A stretch of DNA of 64,000 nt, taken from Telopea speciosissima (lineage: Eukaryota; Streptophyta; Magnoliopsida; Proteales; Proteaceae). This document shows, piece by piece, positions 35,501 to 47,500 of the stretch. A program made the translations under genes and the position numbers. The DNA lies in the NCBI RefSeq assembly GCF_018873765.1, contig NC_057923.1:19811913-19875912 (forward strand), written 5' to 3'. Numbering within the stretch: position 1 is the stretch's first letter; the number at the start of each line of letters is the position of its first letter. Below the pieces are notes generated by a model. The model worked only from the letters and a program-made list of their open reading frames with translations, was not told the origin of the DNA and made no database searches.

Positions 35501-38500
35501 ACACTTAACAAGATCCTTACCAAGCGGTAAGTCAACCAATGACCAAGTTTTACGAGAGACCAAGGCATCCATCTCCACATCCATAGCATGTTTCCACCCA
35601 GGGTGGGATAAGGCAATCTTATAAGAGTGGGGAACAAAAGTAGAATGTAAAGCAGCAACAAAAACACAATGATGAAGTGGGAGATGAGAAACAGAAACAT
35701 AATTGGCCAATGGGTAAAGGGGGGTCTGAGTGCAAGTGCGAGTACCTTTCCTTTTTGCGATAGGGAGATCAACAATGTCTAAAACGGGATCCGCAGGCAA
35801 GGAGTCAGCTGGTGGCGGTGGAGAGGCAGCCTCAATAGGTGGAGGTGGCAGTGGCAGCGGCTGCTGTTGGGTACGACGGGTATAAACCTTCACTTGCGTG
35901 GGATCAAGAATGGCAGCCAATGGGAGAGGAGGGACAGGTTCAGCCACAATACGATCAACCCCACCAGTATCAAGAACAAGATCCACATTAATGGAAGAAT
36001 CAGCAAAATAAGGAGAGTTTTCGAAGAAGGTAACATCAGCGGAAACAAACTGTTGGCGAGAGATGGGATCAAAACACCTATAACCTTTTTGGGTACGAGA
36101 ATAACCAAGAAACAAACACTTGATGGCCCTAGGAGATAGTTTATCAAGACCAGGGCGAAGCACATGAACAAAACATTGGCAACCAAAGACACGAGGTGGG
36201 AGAGAGAAAACAGCTCGATCAGGAAAAACAATATTAAATGGAATTTGATTATTAAGAACAGAGGAAGGCATACGATTAATCAAGAAACAAGCGGTTAAAA
36301 GTGCATCACCCCAATACAATTTAGGAACATTCATATGAAACATCAAGGACCTAGTAATGTCTAACAAATGGCGGTTTTGCGCTCTCCCACACCATTTTGT
36401 TGAGGTGTGTAAGAGCAACTAGTTTGATGAATGATGCCATTATCAGAACAAAAAGAGGAAACCTCACGTTGAATTATCTCTAGGGCATTGTCAGTGCGCA
36501 AAATCTTTAAATAAACACCAAATTGAACACGAATTTCATTATAAAATTGTTTGAAAATAGAGACAAATTCAGATCTATCCTTCAAGAGGTACAACCATGT
36601 CATACGAGAATGATCATCAATAAAACTAACAAAATAGTAAATACCTAACCGACTATTGATCCTACAAGGACCCCAAATATCAGAATGGACTAACTGGAAC
36701 AAAGAAGTACTCCTAGACTTTGGACTCAAAGGAAAAACAGTATGATGATGCTTGCCAAGCTCACACGCTTCACACTCAATGCGGGAGATAGATTTGCAGC
36801 TAGGAACAAGAAGGCGCAGCTTGGATAAAGAAGGATGTCCTAACCGATAGTGCCAATGTAAAGGAGAACTGTCAGAAGAAGTAGCAACCGCTGCTATAGA
36901 AGTACATGCCAAGTCAAAGTAATAGAGGCCACCCTTCTCATGTCCTCCACCAATCGTCATCCTTTTTGCAAGATCCTGAAAGACACAGTGAGAAGGATGA
37001 AAGGTTATAGAACAATTCAAAGTCTTAGTTAATTGACTAACAGAGAGAACATCAAGAGGACGCTTAGGTACATGAAGGACATTAGACAAGGAAAGATCAG
37101 AAGATAAGGGGATGTCCCCATGACCAGTAACAGGTATAAAAGACCCATCGGCAATAGAAATCCGAGATGGGATAGCGGACTGTGTAAAAGTTGAAAATAA
37201 ATTGGGCTTACTAGTCATGTGTGAAGAGGCACCGGAGTCAATGACCAACGGAGAAGATGAGGAGGCAAAACATGCAGTAGATGTACCTGAGTAGGCAACG
37301 ACAGCAGTAGATGTAGAGGAGGATGCCTCAAGTTGCTGCACTCGTTGTAAGAGTTGAGAAACCAGGTCATTGGAGGAACTACCACCATCAGTGGAAGACC
37401 CATGAGTAGTGTCAGGAGGCTGCACAGGATCAGCCGCTCCATTAGAGACTGCAGCATTAGCCAATTGCTCACGTGCCCATTGTGGTTTGCCGTGTTTCAG
37501 CCAACATTTGTCAATAGTATGGTTGGGACGACTACAATGAGAACATCATCGAGAGCCACCATCACCAGAAGAGGAACCAGCAGAGTTGGAAACAGCCCCA
37601 CGACTACCATGACCAGCCCCACGACCACGACCAGATCCAGAACCACGGCCTCGAGAAGAGGTACTACCACCACGACCACGTCCTCTAGTAGAGATAAAAA
37701 GGGCAGAATTATCCTTGGAGACAGGAGTTGGATCAGACTTCACCACCGAAGGAGAAACAACTCTCTGGATCCGACAGTATGCTTCATTCATAGATGGAAT
37801 CTTTTCCCCATCCAATAATTGGCTTTTGACGGATTGAAGATCAGGATCCAGTCCAGAGAGAAACTTAGCAACCAAAAACTAAGATCGTTGGGATTTAATT
37901 ACAGAGGCATCAGTGGAGATAGGCTGGTACACATTGAGTTCTTCCCACATTCCCTTCAGTGAATTGTAGTATTCGCCAAGAGACTTTCCTTCTTGCTTGA
38001 AGGAGAAAAATTTCTCATACAGATCATAAATTCGAGACAGATTGGTATCTTGAGAATAACTTTCCCTGAGTTCTTCCCAAACACCTTTGGTAGTTTTATG
38101 AAACATAACATTAGAGGCTATGGATGGTTCCATGCTATTCCAAAGCCAGCAAAGAAGTGTTGCATTCTCAGCCTTCCAATCATCATATTTGTCATCAGTA
38201 GGGGCTGGCGGTGTCATAGTGAGATAAGACATCTTCCAGCGAGCAGTAACATAAACTTCAAAGGCTTGAGACCAAAGAAGGTAGTTGGAGGCACCATGCA
38301 ACTTGATTGTAGTAATCTGAATAGTAAAGTTGTCCGTGGGAGGCTTAGAATCAGCCATGAGATCAAATAATATTGTCAGAGAATACCTGGGATAGATACA
38401 GAGCAGGGACAGCCAACAATAATGAAGACAAACCAAAGAATCGATTTCAGTCCAAACCCAGATTAGGGTAAAAATCGACAACTGCAGAAAGGGGGCTGAA

Positions 38501-41500
38501 CAGCCCAAAAACCAACCAATTGTTGGTGTAGAGAACCACTGAATAATAAGAAATAAAAGTCCCAAACCAGCAGCCAATATGAAGAAGAAATTCCAGGAGA
38601 AAAAGAACTCGATTTTCCACAGGGTTTTGAGAAATCGATTACTTCATGCAGCAGAAATCTCAAATAGCTCCAGGCACAAAAGACACGATCATTCTTCAGC
38701 AAAACAGATAACCCTAGTCCTTCATTAGGATATGACTAGGGTTCAGGCAGGAATGTACAACATCTGGTTGCTGCAGACCACGACAAGAGAGCAAGAAGAA
38801 GGAGAAGCCTTCAAACCAGCAACAAGGTAAAGTCCTGTTGATCAGAATTAGGGCTCTGATACCATGTAACAGAACAGACCCTAGGTCTGACCAACAGTGA
38901 AGAACAAGGAAGAAGAAGAAGAAGATGGAGAAGAGAATAGAAGAGAGAGATCGATTGAGAGAAAATAAACTCCCTCACGATTTCTGTGTATGTAAATCGT
39001 GAGGGGGGCAATCTGATTTATAACTTCAGCATTAATGAATTACAAGTAAACTCCCCTAAATACCCTTAAGACAATAGAATAAACTAGAAATATAAATAAG
39101 ACTAAAACACCCCCAGAAACTCTGTAAACTCTAATCGACAATCCTTAACAAACACCACAACATCACAAATTACATACAGTAGCTCTTTGTTGAATTATAT
39201 ATAATGCTAGACCACCAAAAAGCAACACACATTTTGGGTTGCAACAAGGGGGTGAAAGAAATATAAGAGAAAAAGAGAGGGAGAAAGAGTTAGAGAGATT
39301 ACATTAGGTTCTGTAATTGCTTGAGCGTTTTGAGATCGTTAGCTTTAACTAATGTCTTGAACTGATGAGGAAACTCTTCAGAAGCGTCTTTTCTTGCTTC
39401 CTTCTCCGACTGCAGGGTGGGGTGGAGGTAGGGGGCAGAACATAGGAGGGTGAGGCTTGGGGAGAGGTTGCAAGGAAGGGAAGGGACGGGAAAGCAGGGT
39501 TGGGTGAGGGTGGGGTGGAGAGGGGAGACAAAGGGGCAAGAGCGGATGTGGTGGGTCGGGTTGCAGCAGAGGGTAGGGGCGGATGGGGTTGCGGGAATAA
39601 GAAGGGGAGGGGCTGTTGGAGTGGCAGGAAGAAGGAGAAGGGGCGGGTGGAGTTGCAGGAAGAAGAAGAAGAAGAAGAAGAAGAAGGTGGTCTGGACATG
39701 TCTTTCTAATTGAAGGAGGAAGTGACATTTATACCCCTCAATTTTGGGGTTTATGAGCACATGCTTATTAAAGTGCCGCAAAATGACTAAAAACGTTTGG
39801 GTAAATTTCACGGACACCCCCTCTAAGTATGCAATATGTCACAGACATGCCAAACTTTGAAAAAATATCATAGACTGCCCTTATTTTATGATTATATTTC
39901 AACTTAGTCCACTCCGCAGTTAAGTTGCTGTTAATTTTTTGATAATACCCAAATTACCCTTAATAAGGGATGAACTTACCTTAATACCCTTAAGGGTAAA
40001 ACCCCCAATTTACCCAAAAAGAAACAACACATCCATCGTTTTCACCCCTTCACTATTTCGTTGAGCAGAAGGAAGAAGATGCAAGAACAGTGAACTTGTA
40101 CAGGCAATCGACGCCATTGTTGGACCCACTTCCATGCTCTGAAGACAGAAGAAGGAAGAACACCAACACCGGTATGATCAAAACCCTAGATATTGGAATC
40201 GGACGATGGTACTGAATTCCGACTACCTGGAGTGTTCTGTGCCGCCTGTGGAGAGTTAGTAGAATGGCATGGATCCTGAAGAGGGAACCTACACAATGAG
40301 GGATTGTTAAAGAACGCAGTAGGCCCTTGGTTGGCAAAAGTCCCATACTGAGGAATCTCGCCGCTGAGATTGTTATGCTGAAGTTCAAAACTCACAGCCG
40401 CCGGTAATTTCCCTAGAGAGGAAGGGATGTGGCTTAAGAAGTGATTAAAGGAGAGGTTGAGCGTATATATAAGGATGTAGGGAACATATTGGCAACAAAA
40501 CTATATTCGTATTCTATTTGACTAATGCATTTTGAGTGCCTTAGTGACTGAAGGCCAATCCTAGAACCATCCAACAAAACCATAAAGAACAAAGAGAACA
40601 TCTAACAGTTTACATGAAGAAAGTGTTTATACCTTGAAAAGTGGTATCTTCTTAACACTAGCCCCTGCTTTGCAGACAGCAAGAGAAACTGCCAATGTTG
40701 CGTTTGCTCCAAACTGAAATAAGATTAATGAAAGTTGAATGAAAATGCATTAAGCATATAAGTATATGCAAGTTAACGATGGGGAATTACGTTGATGAGC
40801 ACATTCATGTGTGAAATCTTAGGGCCATAAGCATGCATTTGTATACTTGGAACGGAGCTACTCGAGGTTTTTGTTTGTGTTTTCAGGTTTTAGGTGAATT
40901 CTTGTGAAAATGGAGCAAATGATGCTAAGGAGCCGTTTTTAAGCTGTTTAGTGGTGTTTGGCTGTAGCCGGAAGTGCTCAGGAGTCGAGAAAATCAAGTT
41001 TGGATTGAGCACTGAAAGAATCACGTCAATCAGTCAAATTTGAATGCGAGTACAGTGGGCCTCTTAGCATAATTTTGAGGTGTTAATAGTATGGATGCGT
41101 AGCCCGTCAAGTTAGTTTCGCAACGGTTCAAACGGCACTTGATTCCGAGTTGAAACGAAGAAGTTACTGAAGTTTCCGTAACGACATGCGAAAATGGCAT
41201 GTCACTATTTTCATTTTTTATGACAGGGTTTGTTCGTAATTATTGAAAATCGGCCAGGGACAAAGTAAAGCGGAAGTTCGGATTCAAGGGGCTGTATTGT
41301 AATTATCAGAAGTTATCTTAAAATTCAAGTAGACGCCGATCCGAAGGTTGATATCAAGTCTGATTTTTAGAGAATGATGCCGTGGCGCAGAAGTTCCGCG
41401 TACGTGCCTATATCGCGATAAATCCGGAATTGACTTTTCTGTTAGCTGAAAGATTCCATTTGGAAGGCTCTGGAGCAGTCTAACTTCAACTTGAGATATC

Positions 41501-44500
41501 TTGGGCTCCCGAACTCCAAATTGGACGAAATTTGGGTCTATTTTGGGTGATTTTTTGCAAGGAACGCAACAGTTATATAAGCACCCCATGCTCCACGTTT
41601 TTTTTGAAGGACATCATGGGCATTTAATTATTCTTTGAGTGAAATCCTAGTCATTACTCTCTCTCTCCTCCAACTTTCCAAGGGTATTTTTGAAATTTGA
41701 CTATGGATAGATATCGTTTAGAGAATATTCTCTCATCCTTGGAAGGTTGAAAAGTCAAGGATTGAAGATGCCTTGATCACATTACTTGGAGAAGACTCCT
41801 GCAAAGAAAAGGAAGCACAAGAATTAAATTGGAAAGTCCACTTTTTAGAAAATAGCAGGTTTATGGAGCCAAGTTTTGTATCTCTCTTACTTTCCATATT
41901 TTTTTTATTTTCCTTGGGATTCAAGCTACTTGTAAGGAAGGAGAAGAGAATATTATTTTTTCTAGGAAGATTCTCTTCAAGCCTCCATGGTTTTAGAAGG
42001 AGAGAGCCTCCCAAAACCGTGGAGCTCTCTCCTCTCCTCTCCTCTTCTCCTCCTCCTCCTATAAATACCCATGCTTTAGTGTTGTAAAAGAAGTAATTCT
42101 AGTGCTAGTTTTAGTTCAGATTTTAATGAAATTTTCTTCTTCTCCTCCTCCTAATTTGTGATTTTCTAGTTTCTAGTTTCTAGTTTCTAGTTTGATTTGA
42201 TGAGTTTAATTCAATGGTTGAAATGATTTTATGCAAGTTTTAATTTCAATTATTGTCTTTAATATGGTTGTAATATCTTAATTCTAGTTCTAGTTTTAAA
42301 GCTTTCTAGTCTAAGTTTCTAATTCTTGTGAGAAGACCTAGAGAGTTGGAAGAGGAAGCCACGCAAGGTTCATTCAAGTTTTTCAAGCTTCATCAACTAC
42401 ATCCATTCAATGCCTAATCAATTCATGCAATCACAAGTTTGGTAAAAGGGAGTATTGGTTCAAAATTTTTATTTTTATTTTCTTCTTCTTAATCTCTTAG
42501 TTCTTCCATTATTTTTATTTTAATCTCACTCTCATCCCCCCTATTCTCTCAATTCTAGTAGGACTTTAATTCTCCACTATTTTTATTTTTATTCTCATTC
42601 TCTACCTCTCTAATTCTTCCATGCTTATGGAATTTTATTTTTATTTACTATCATCATCATGCATTATGTTAAGCTTTTAATTTAATTAGTTTTGTTTTAT
42701 TTTTTTCAGATTTGGTAGGAGCATTTCAAGTGTGGTAGAGAAAAGCAAGCAATTCCAGTTCGGTTCAAGCACTTTCGGGTTCTACTTCTTTAATCTCTTA
42801 GATTAATTTTTCCTTTGTTTTTTTTGTGTGGTTGTGGTGTATGTCTGTGGCAAATCATTCCTTCAAATCCGCGTTAGTTATGATAGGTTAGATGAATGTG
42901 TGTTAGGACGTCAATTCAATTCGTTAGATGTGTAAATTCGGTAGGTGCTTGTGAGTTAGGATTCGTTAGTTTAATTATCATTAGTTTAATCCAACACCTT
43001 ACTTAATTTGGTTCACTTTGCATTGCTTTTAAGTAAAGATAGAGTGGCATACATCTCCTTGTGTTCGACCCGTAGGCCGTAGTTACGATTGATCCGTACG
43101 CTTGCGGTATTTATTTCTTGCAAAAAACCTTGTTTGCAAGAAATAATAACCGCAGGCGTACGGATCAGTCGTATCTACGGGTCGAACACAAGGAGATGTA
43201 TGCCATTCTATCTTACTCACTTAAAAGCAATACAAAGTGAACCAAATTAATTAAAGTGTTGGATTAAACCAACGATAATTAAACTAACGTATCCTAACTC
43301 ACAAGCATTTACTGAGTCGAATCCTAACACACATCCATCTAACAAAATTACGCATCTAACGAATTGAATTGGCATCCTAACACACATCCATCTAACCTAT
43401 CAAAACTAACATGGATTGAAGGATTAAATAACCACAGCCACACACCACAACCACACAAAAATAAAGGAAAAATAAAGGTAAGAGATTAAAGAAGTAAAAC
43501 CCGAAGGTGCTTGAACCGGACTGAAATTGCTTGCTTTCCCTACCACACTTAAAATGCTCCTACCAAATCTGAAAATAAAACAAAAATAATTAAATTAAAA
43601 GTTTAACATAATGCATGATGATGATAATAATAAAAAAAAAAAGAATTCCACAAGCATGGAAGAATTAGAGAGGTAGAGAATGAGAATAAAAAGTGTAGAA
43701 TTAAAGTCCTATTAGAATGGAGGGAATAAAGGGGATGAGAGTGAGATTGAAATAAAAATAATGGAAGAATTAAGAGGTTAAGAAGAAGAAGAAAATAAAA
43801 ATAAAAATAAAAATAAGAACTTGAACCAATACTCCTTTCTATCAAACTTGAAAGTGCATGAATTGATTAGGCATTGAATGGATGTAGTTGAGGAAGCTTG
43901 AACAACTTAAATAAACCTTGCATGGCTTTCTCTTCCAAATCTCCAAGTCTTCTCACAAGAATTAGAGACTTGGACTAGAAAAAGCTTTAAAACTAGAACT
44001 AGAATTAAGAGATTACAACCATATTGAAGACAATAATTGAATTAAAGCTTGTATAAACTCATTACAAGCATTGAATTAAACTCATAAAATCAAACTAGAA
44101 CTAGAAAACCACAAATTAGAAGGAGAAGAAGAAGAAATTTATTAAGCAATTGAACTAGAATAAGCCTAGAATTGAACAACTTTACACCCCAAAGCCTTGG
44201 GTATTTATAGGGGAAGGAGAGGAGAAGAGAGAAGAGAAGCCTCCACGGTTTTGGGAGGCTTTCTCCTTCTAAAAACCGTGGAGGGTGGAGAGAATCTCCC
44301 TCAAAATAATATTCTCTCATCTCTCCTTCCTTTACAAATAGCTTGAATCCCAAGGAAAAGAAAAAAAATAGAAAGTAAGAGGTGTACAAAGCTTGATCCA
44401 ATAGATCTGCTATTTTCCAAAAAGTAGACTTTCCAATTTAATTCCTGTGCTTCCTTTTCTTTGCAGGAGTCTTCTCCAAGTAATGTGATCAAGGCATCTC

Positions 44501-47500
44501 CAATCTTTGACTTTTCAACCTTCCAAGGATGAGAGAATATTCTCCACAAGATATCTATTCATAGTCAAATTCCTATAATAATACCCTTGGAGATTTGGAG
44601 GAGAGAGATAGTGATGACTAGGATTCCACTCAAGAATTAATTACATCCCCATATTATCCTTCAAAAATTCGTGGAGCATGGGGTGCTTATATAGGCCTCG
44701 CTGTTGCGTTCCTTGCGAAAAATCACCTAAAATAGTCCCAAATTTCGTCCAATTTGGATTTCGGGAGCCCAAGATATCTCAAGTTGAAGTTGGACCGCTC
44801 CAGAGCCTTCCAAATGGAATCTTTCGACTAACAGAAAAGTCAATTCCGGATTTATCGCGATATAGGCGCGTACGAGGAACTTCTGCCCCACGGCATCATT
44901 CTGGGCCGTCAGATCTGCCTCTAAAAATCGAACTTGATATCAGCCTTCGGATCGGTGTCTACTTGAATTTTAAGATAACTTCTGATAATTGCAATACAGC
45001 CCCTCGAATCGGAACTTCTGCTTTACTTTGCCCCCGACCGATTGTCGATAATTACGAACAAACCCCTGTCAAGTACCTTGTTTTTATGACTGCAACTCGC
45101 CGAGGTCCAAGGGGATCGATCTGATGAAGCCGTTCGACGAGAGGTCGAGCGCTGAACCAGGTTCAACAGTTTGGGCCAAATTCTATTGGGAATGTGGCAG
45201 GAGAACTTGATATGGTTGAGAATGAAGTGCTGCAACTGGCCACAGTTGCTGAGATCCCTAGTGAGGGTACCGGAGAGAGAATTCTGGGAGAGGTCGAGGT
45301 TTTGAAGGTGAGGGGGGTGGCAGAGGGAAGGATGAAGGGGACCAGAGAGGTTGTTGCCGTAGAAGAAGATGCTGTGGAGGGAAGAGGCATTGAAGAGCTG
45401 ATCAGGGATGGAGCCATAAAAGTGGTTGCCGTGGAGGTTGAGACGGCGGAGGTAGAAAAGGGAGCCTAGCTCAGAGGGGATATAGGCACGGAGGTTGCGG
45501 CCGGCGATGGCGATGCCGACGACACAGGGTACTTTAGGTACCCTGGGTGTTATTTATCTTTTTTTATTTAAATAACTGAGTGGGTAAAACGGACATTTTC
45601 ACTTTGGGTGCTAACTGAGCTTAACGTCAGGGGGGAGGTTGATATTTTGCCCCAGTTGTACATGTCTGTGACATATTGCTTACTTAGAGGGGGTGTTCGT
45701 GAAATTTACCCAAAACGTTTTTTTCTAGTAGAACCAGGGTTCATAAATGATACCAAACACTTGTAAATTTGTGTCAGAAAAACAAAAATAAAAATTACCC
45801 TTAATGCCAATGAAAAATGTTTTTTCTTGATACTAATCAATTGGAAAAAGTTACTGAATTGAGCATGCACTTCTCTGGTTATGTTCTGTATAGTTGTCAT
45901 GACATAGTTAGGCGTTATAGGAAGCTATACATTTCTGATTAGCCCCAGCACTTACCGAAGCTATGTGATTTTTCTCTCATGGTCGCATGATCTTATGCAA
46001 TAGACTCGCTGGGTAACTGGTGGGCCAGTGAGGCTTGTGACTGTGGGGGTCTTTGTAGTATGACTTACAGGTAATTCACACCATTCCATGATAAAGGATG
46101 TCCTTGATTCTCATATAAGAGGAGGCAAATGGCTTCTCTTTCCCTTTCCTCTCTGATGTGTTTAAGTTGAGATCCTAAAATGGCTGAAAAATAGGGCAGC
46201 CAATTAGTCCTATACTCATCTTGTTCTTCATTCTTCTTTCTCCATCAATACTCAAGTTAGACTGTCCTTATTTATTTTGGTATCCCAATATATTAAAACT
46301 CTTTTTGTTTTATACATCTGAGATTTCAGTCTTGATCTCAGATTCATCAACCGCAGGCCAATTGAAGCTTACCTACGGTTTTAGTTTTCAGATCAGCAGT
46401 CAGTTGAGTAGAGTCCCATAATTCTGAACTCTTCCCATTGACTTCCGTGTTTATTTGATCCATTAGCTCCTGCTGTGATTACCTATTAGTTGCTGTGAGA
46501 TATCAACAGATCTGTTACTGTTTTATAATTGATATTAGCCCTTTGAATCTGATTTGTTTCAGTTATACAATAGCTGTTCGTAAATCTTAACTCCCTTGAT
46601 CTTAGGATTTTTGGAGATTTTGATTCTTTTGCTGATAGTATATATGAGTAAACCATGTTTATAGACCTGTATTATTAGGGAATCCCCTCTCTGACAATTT
46701 TATCTTTTTCTTGTGGGATTTAGGAAGGAGTTTGATGCTGAAAGAGCAAAAATGCTGGAAGAATTTGAGAGTTCTCGTTCCTCCACTGGTCCAAACAGTA
46801 GAAACACTTCAAGTTTGAATTCAGAGTAAGTCTTGCTACTACCTGGGCATTTCCTGATGTGGGTAAATGTAATATCAGGTTTTTTTTTTCTTATTTTAAT
46901 TTTGTCTGTCTTGGTTGTGTTATCCATCATGATTGCAGCTATCCAAAAGGTCTAATTGTAGCATTTAAATTGAAGAGTATGTCAACTGGAGAATCTGTAG
47001 GAAAAAATGGTATTCAAGAGACAAAAGATAACAATGGAGATGCTTTCAAGTTGGGTAACAAATCAGATTCAGCAGTAAATGCTCCTGAAGAGAGTGAAAA
47101 GGTAGTCTCAGAAAGTGTTGAAGATATTAAAAAAGAATCTATCAATAATACTGAGGAGGTTAGAAGAGAAAAAGTTGATGAGGAAACCATGGAAGAGTGT
47201 GAAGTAAAGGAGACTGAAGAAGCTGTACATGAGAGTGAGGAAGGATCTCCTGAAGATTCTTGTCAAGAGCGCCAAGATAAGGCAACAGTTGGAGATAAAA
47301 ATAAAGCTGCTTTGTACAAGGATAATATGGATGTTGTATTGCGTGAAGATTTAAAGGATGTATTTCAAAGATTTGGCACCGTTAAGGTACTACACAGATA
47401 AATTCCTGATGGTTCTGGTTATTCTTTTGTTCTTATTTTTGTTTGGTTAACTTCCCATATGCTTGTGACACTGTAAAATAAAAATTTTATGTTGGTGATG

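Larger units (their letters stand above)
33796..39155 (-). mobile_element. Ty1/copia retrotransposon in La intron 5 (antisense)
   Basis: A complete element with 286-bp LTRs at 33801-34086 and 38865-39150, 5-bp duplication AACAC (33796-33800, 39151-39155), an exact initiator-Met primer site and a polypurine tract. The domain order gag, protease, integrase, RT, RNase H is that of copia. The two LTRs differ at about 3% by eye, so it is much younger than the Tat element. It is disabled by two stops in gag, one frameshift in integrase and about four stops in RT-RNase H. The orientation is opposite to La, so its signals read against the host transcript. Confidence 0.95.
39790..45720. mobile_element. 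Pack-MULE with LRR receptor kinase and enolase fragments, 5.9 kb
   Basis: Terminal inverted repeats GGGTAAATTTCACG(G/A)ACACC continue for about 60 bp (CCCTCTAAGTATGCAATATG). The 9-bp duplication AAAACGTTT flanks the element at 39790-39798 and 45712-45720. The body 39799-45711 lies wholly in La intron 5. Inside, on the minus strand, are two parts of an LRR receptor-like kinase gene, one enolase exon with intron borders, and a 3.85-kb palindromic element. No transposase is seen, so it needs an autonomous partner. Confidence 0.92.

Noticed and set aside
45194..45469. Plus-strand Glu/Val-rich ORF
   Set aside because: Antisense shadow of the LRR receptor kinase fragment B.
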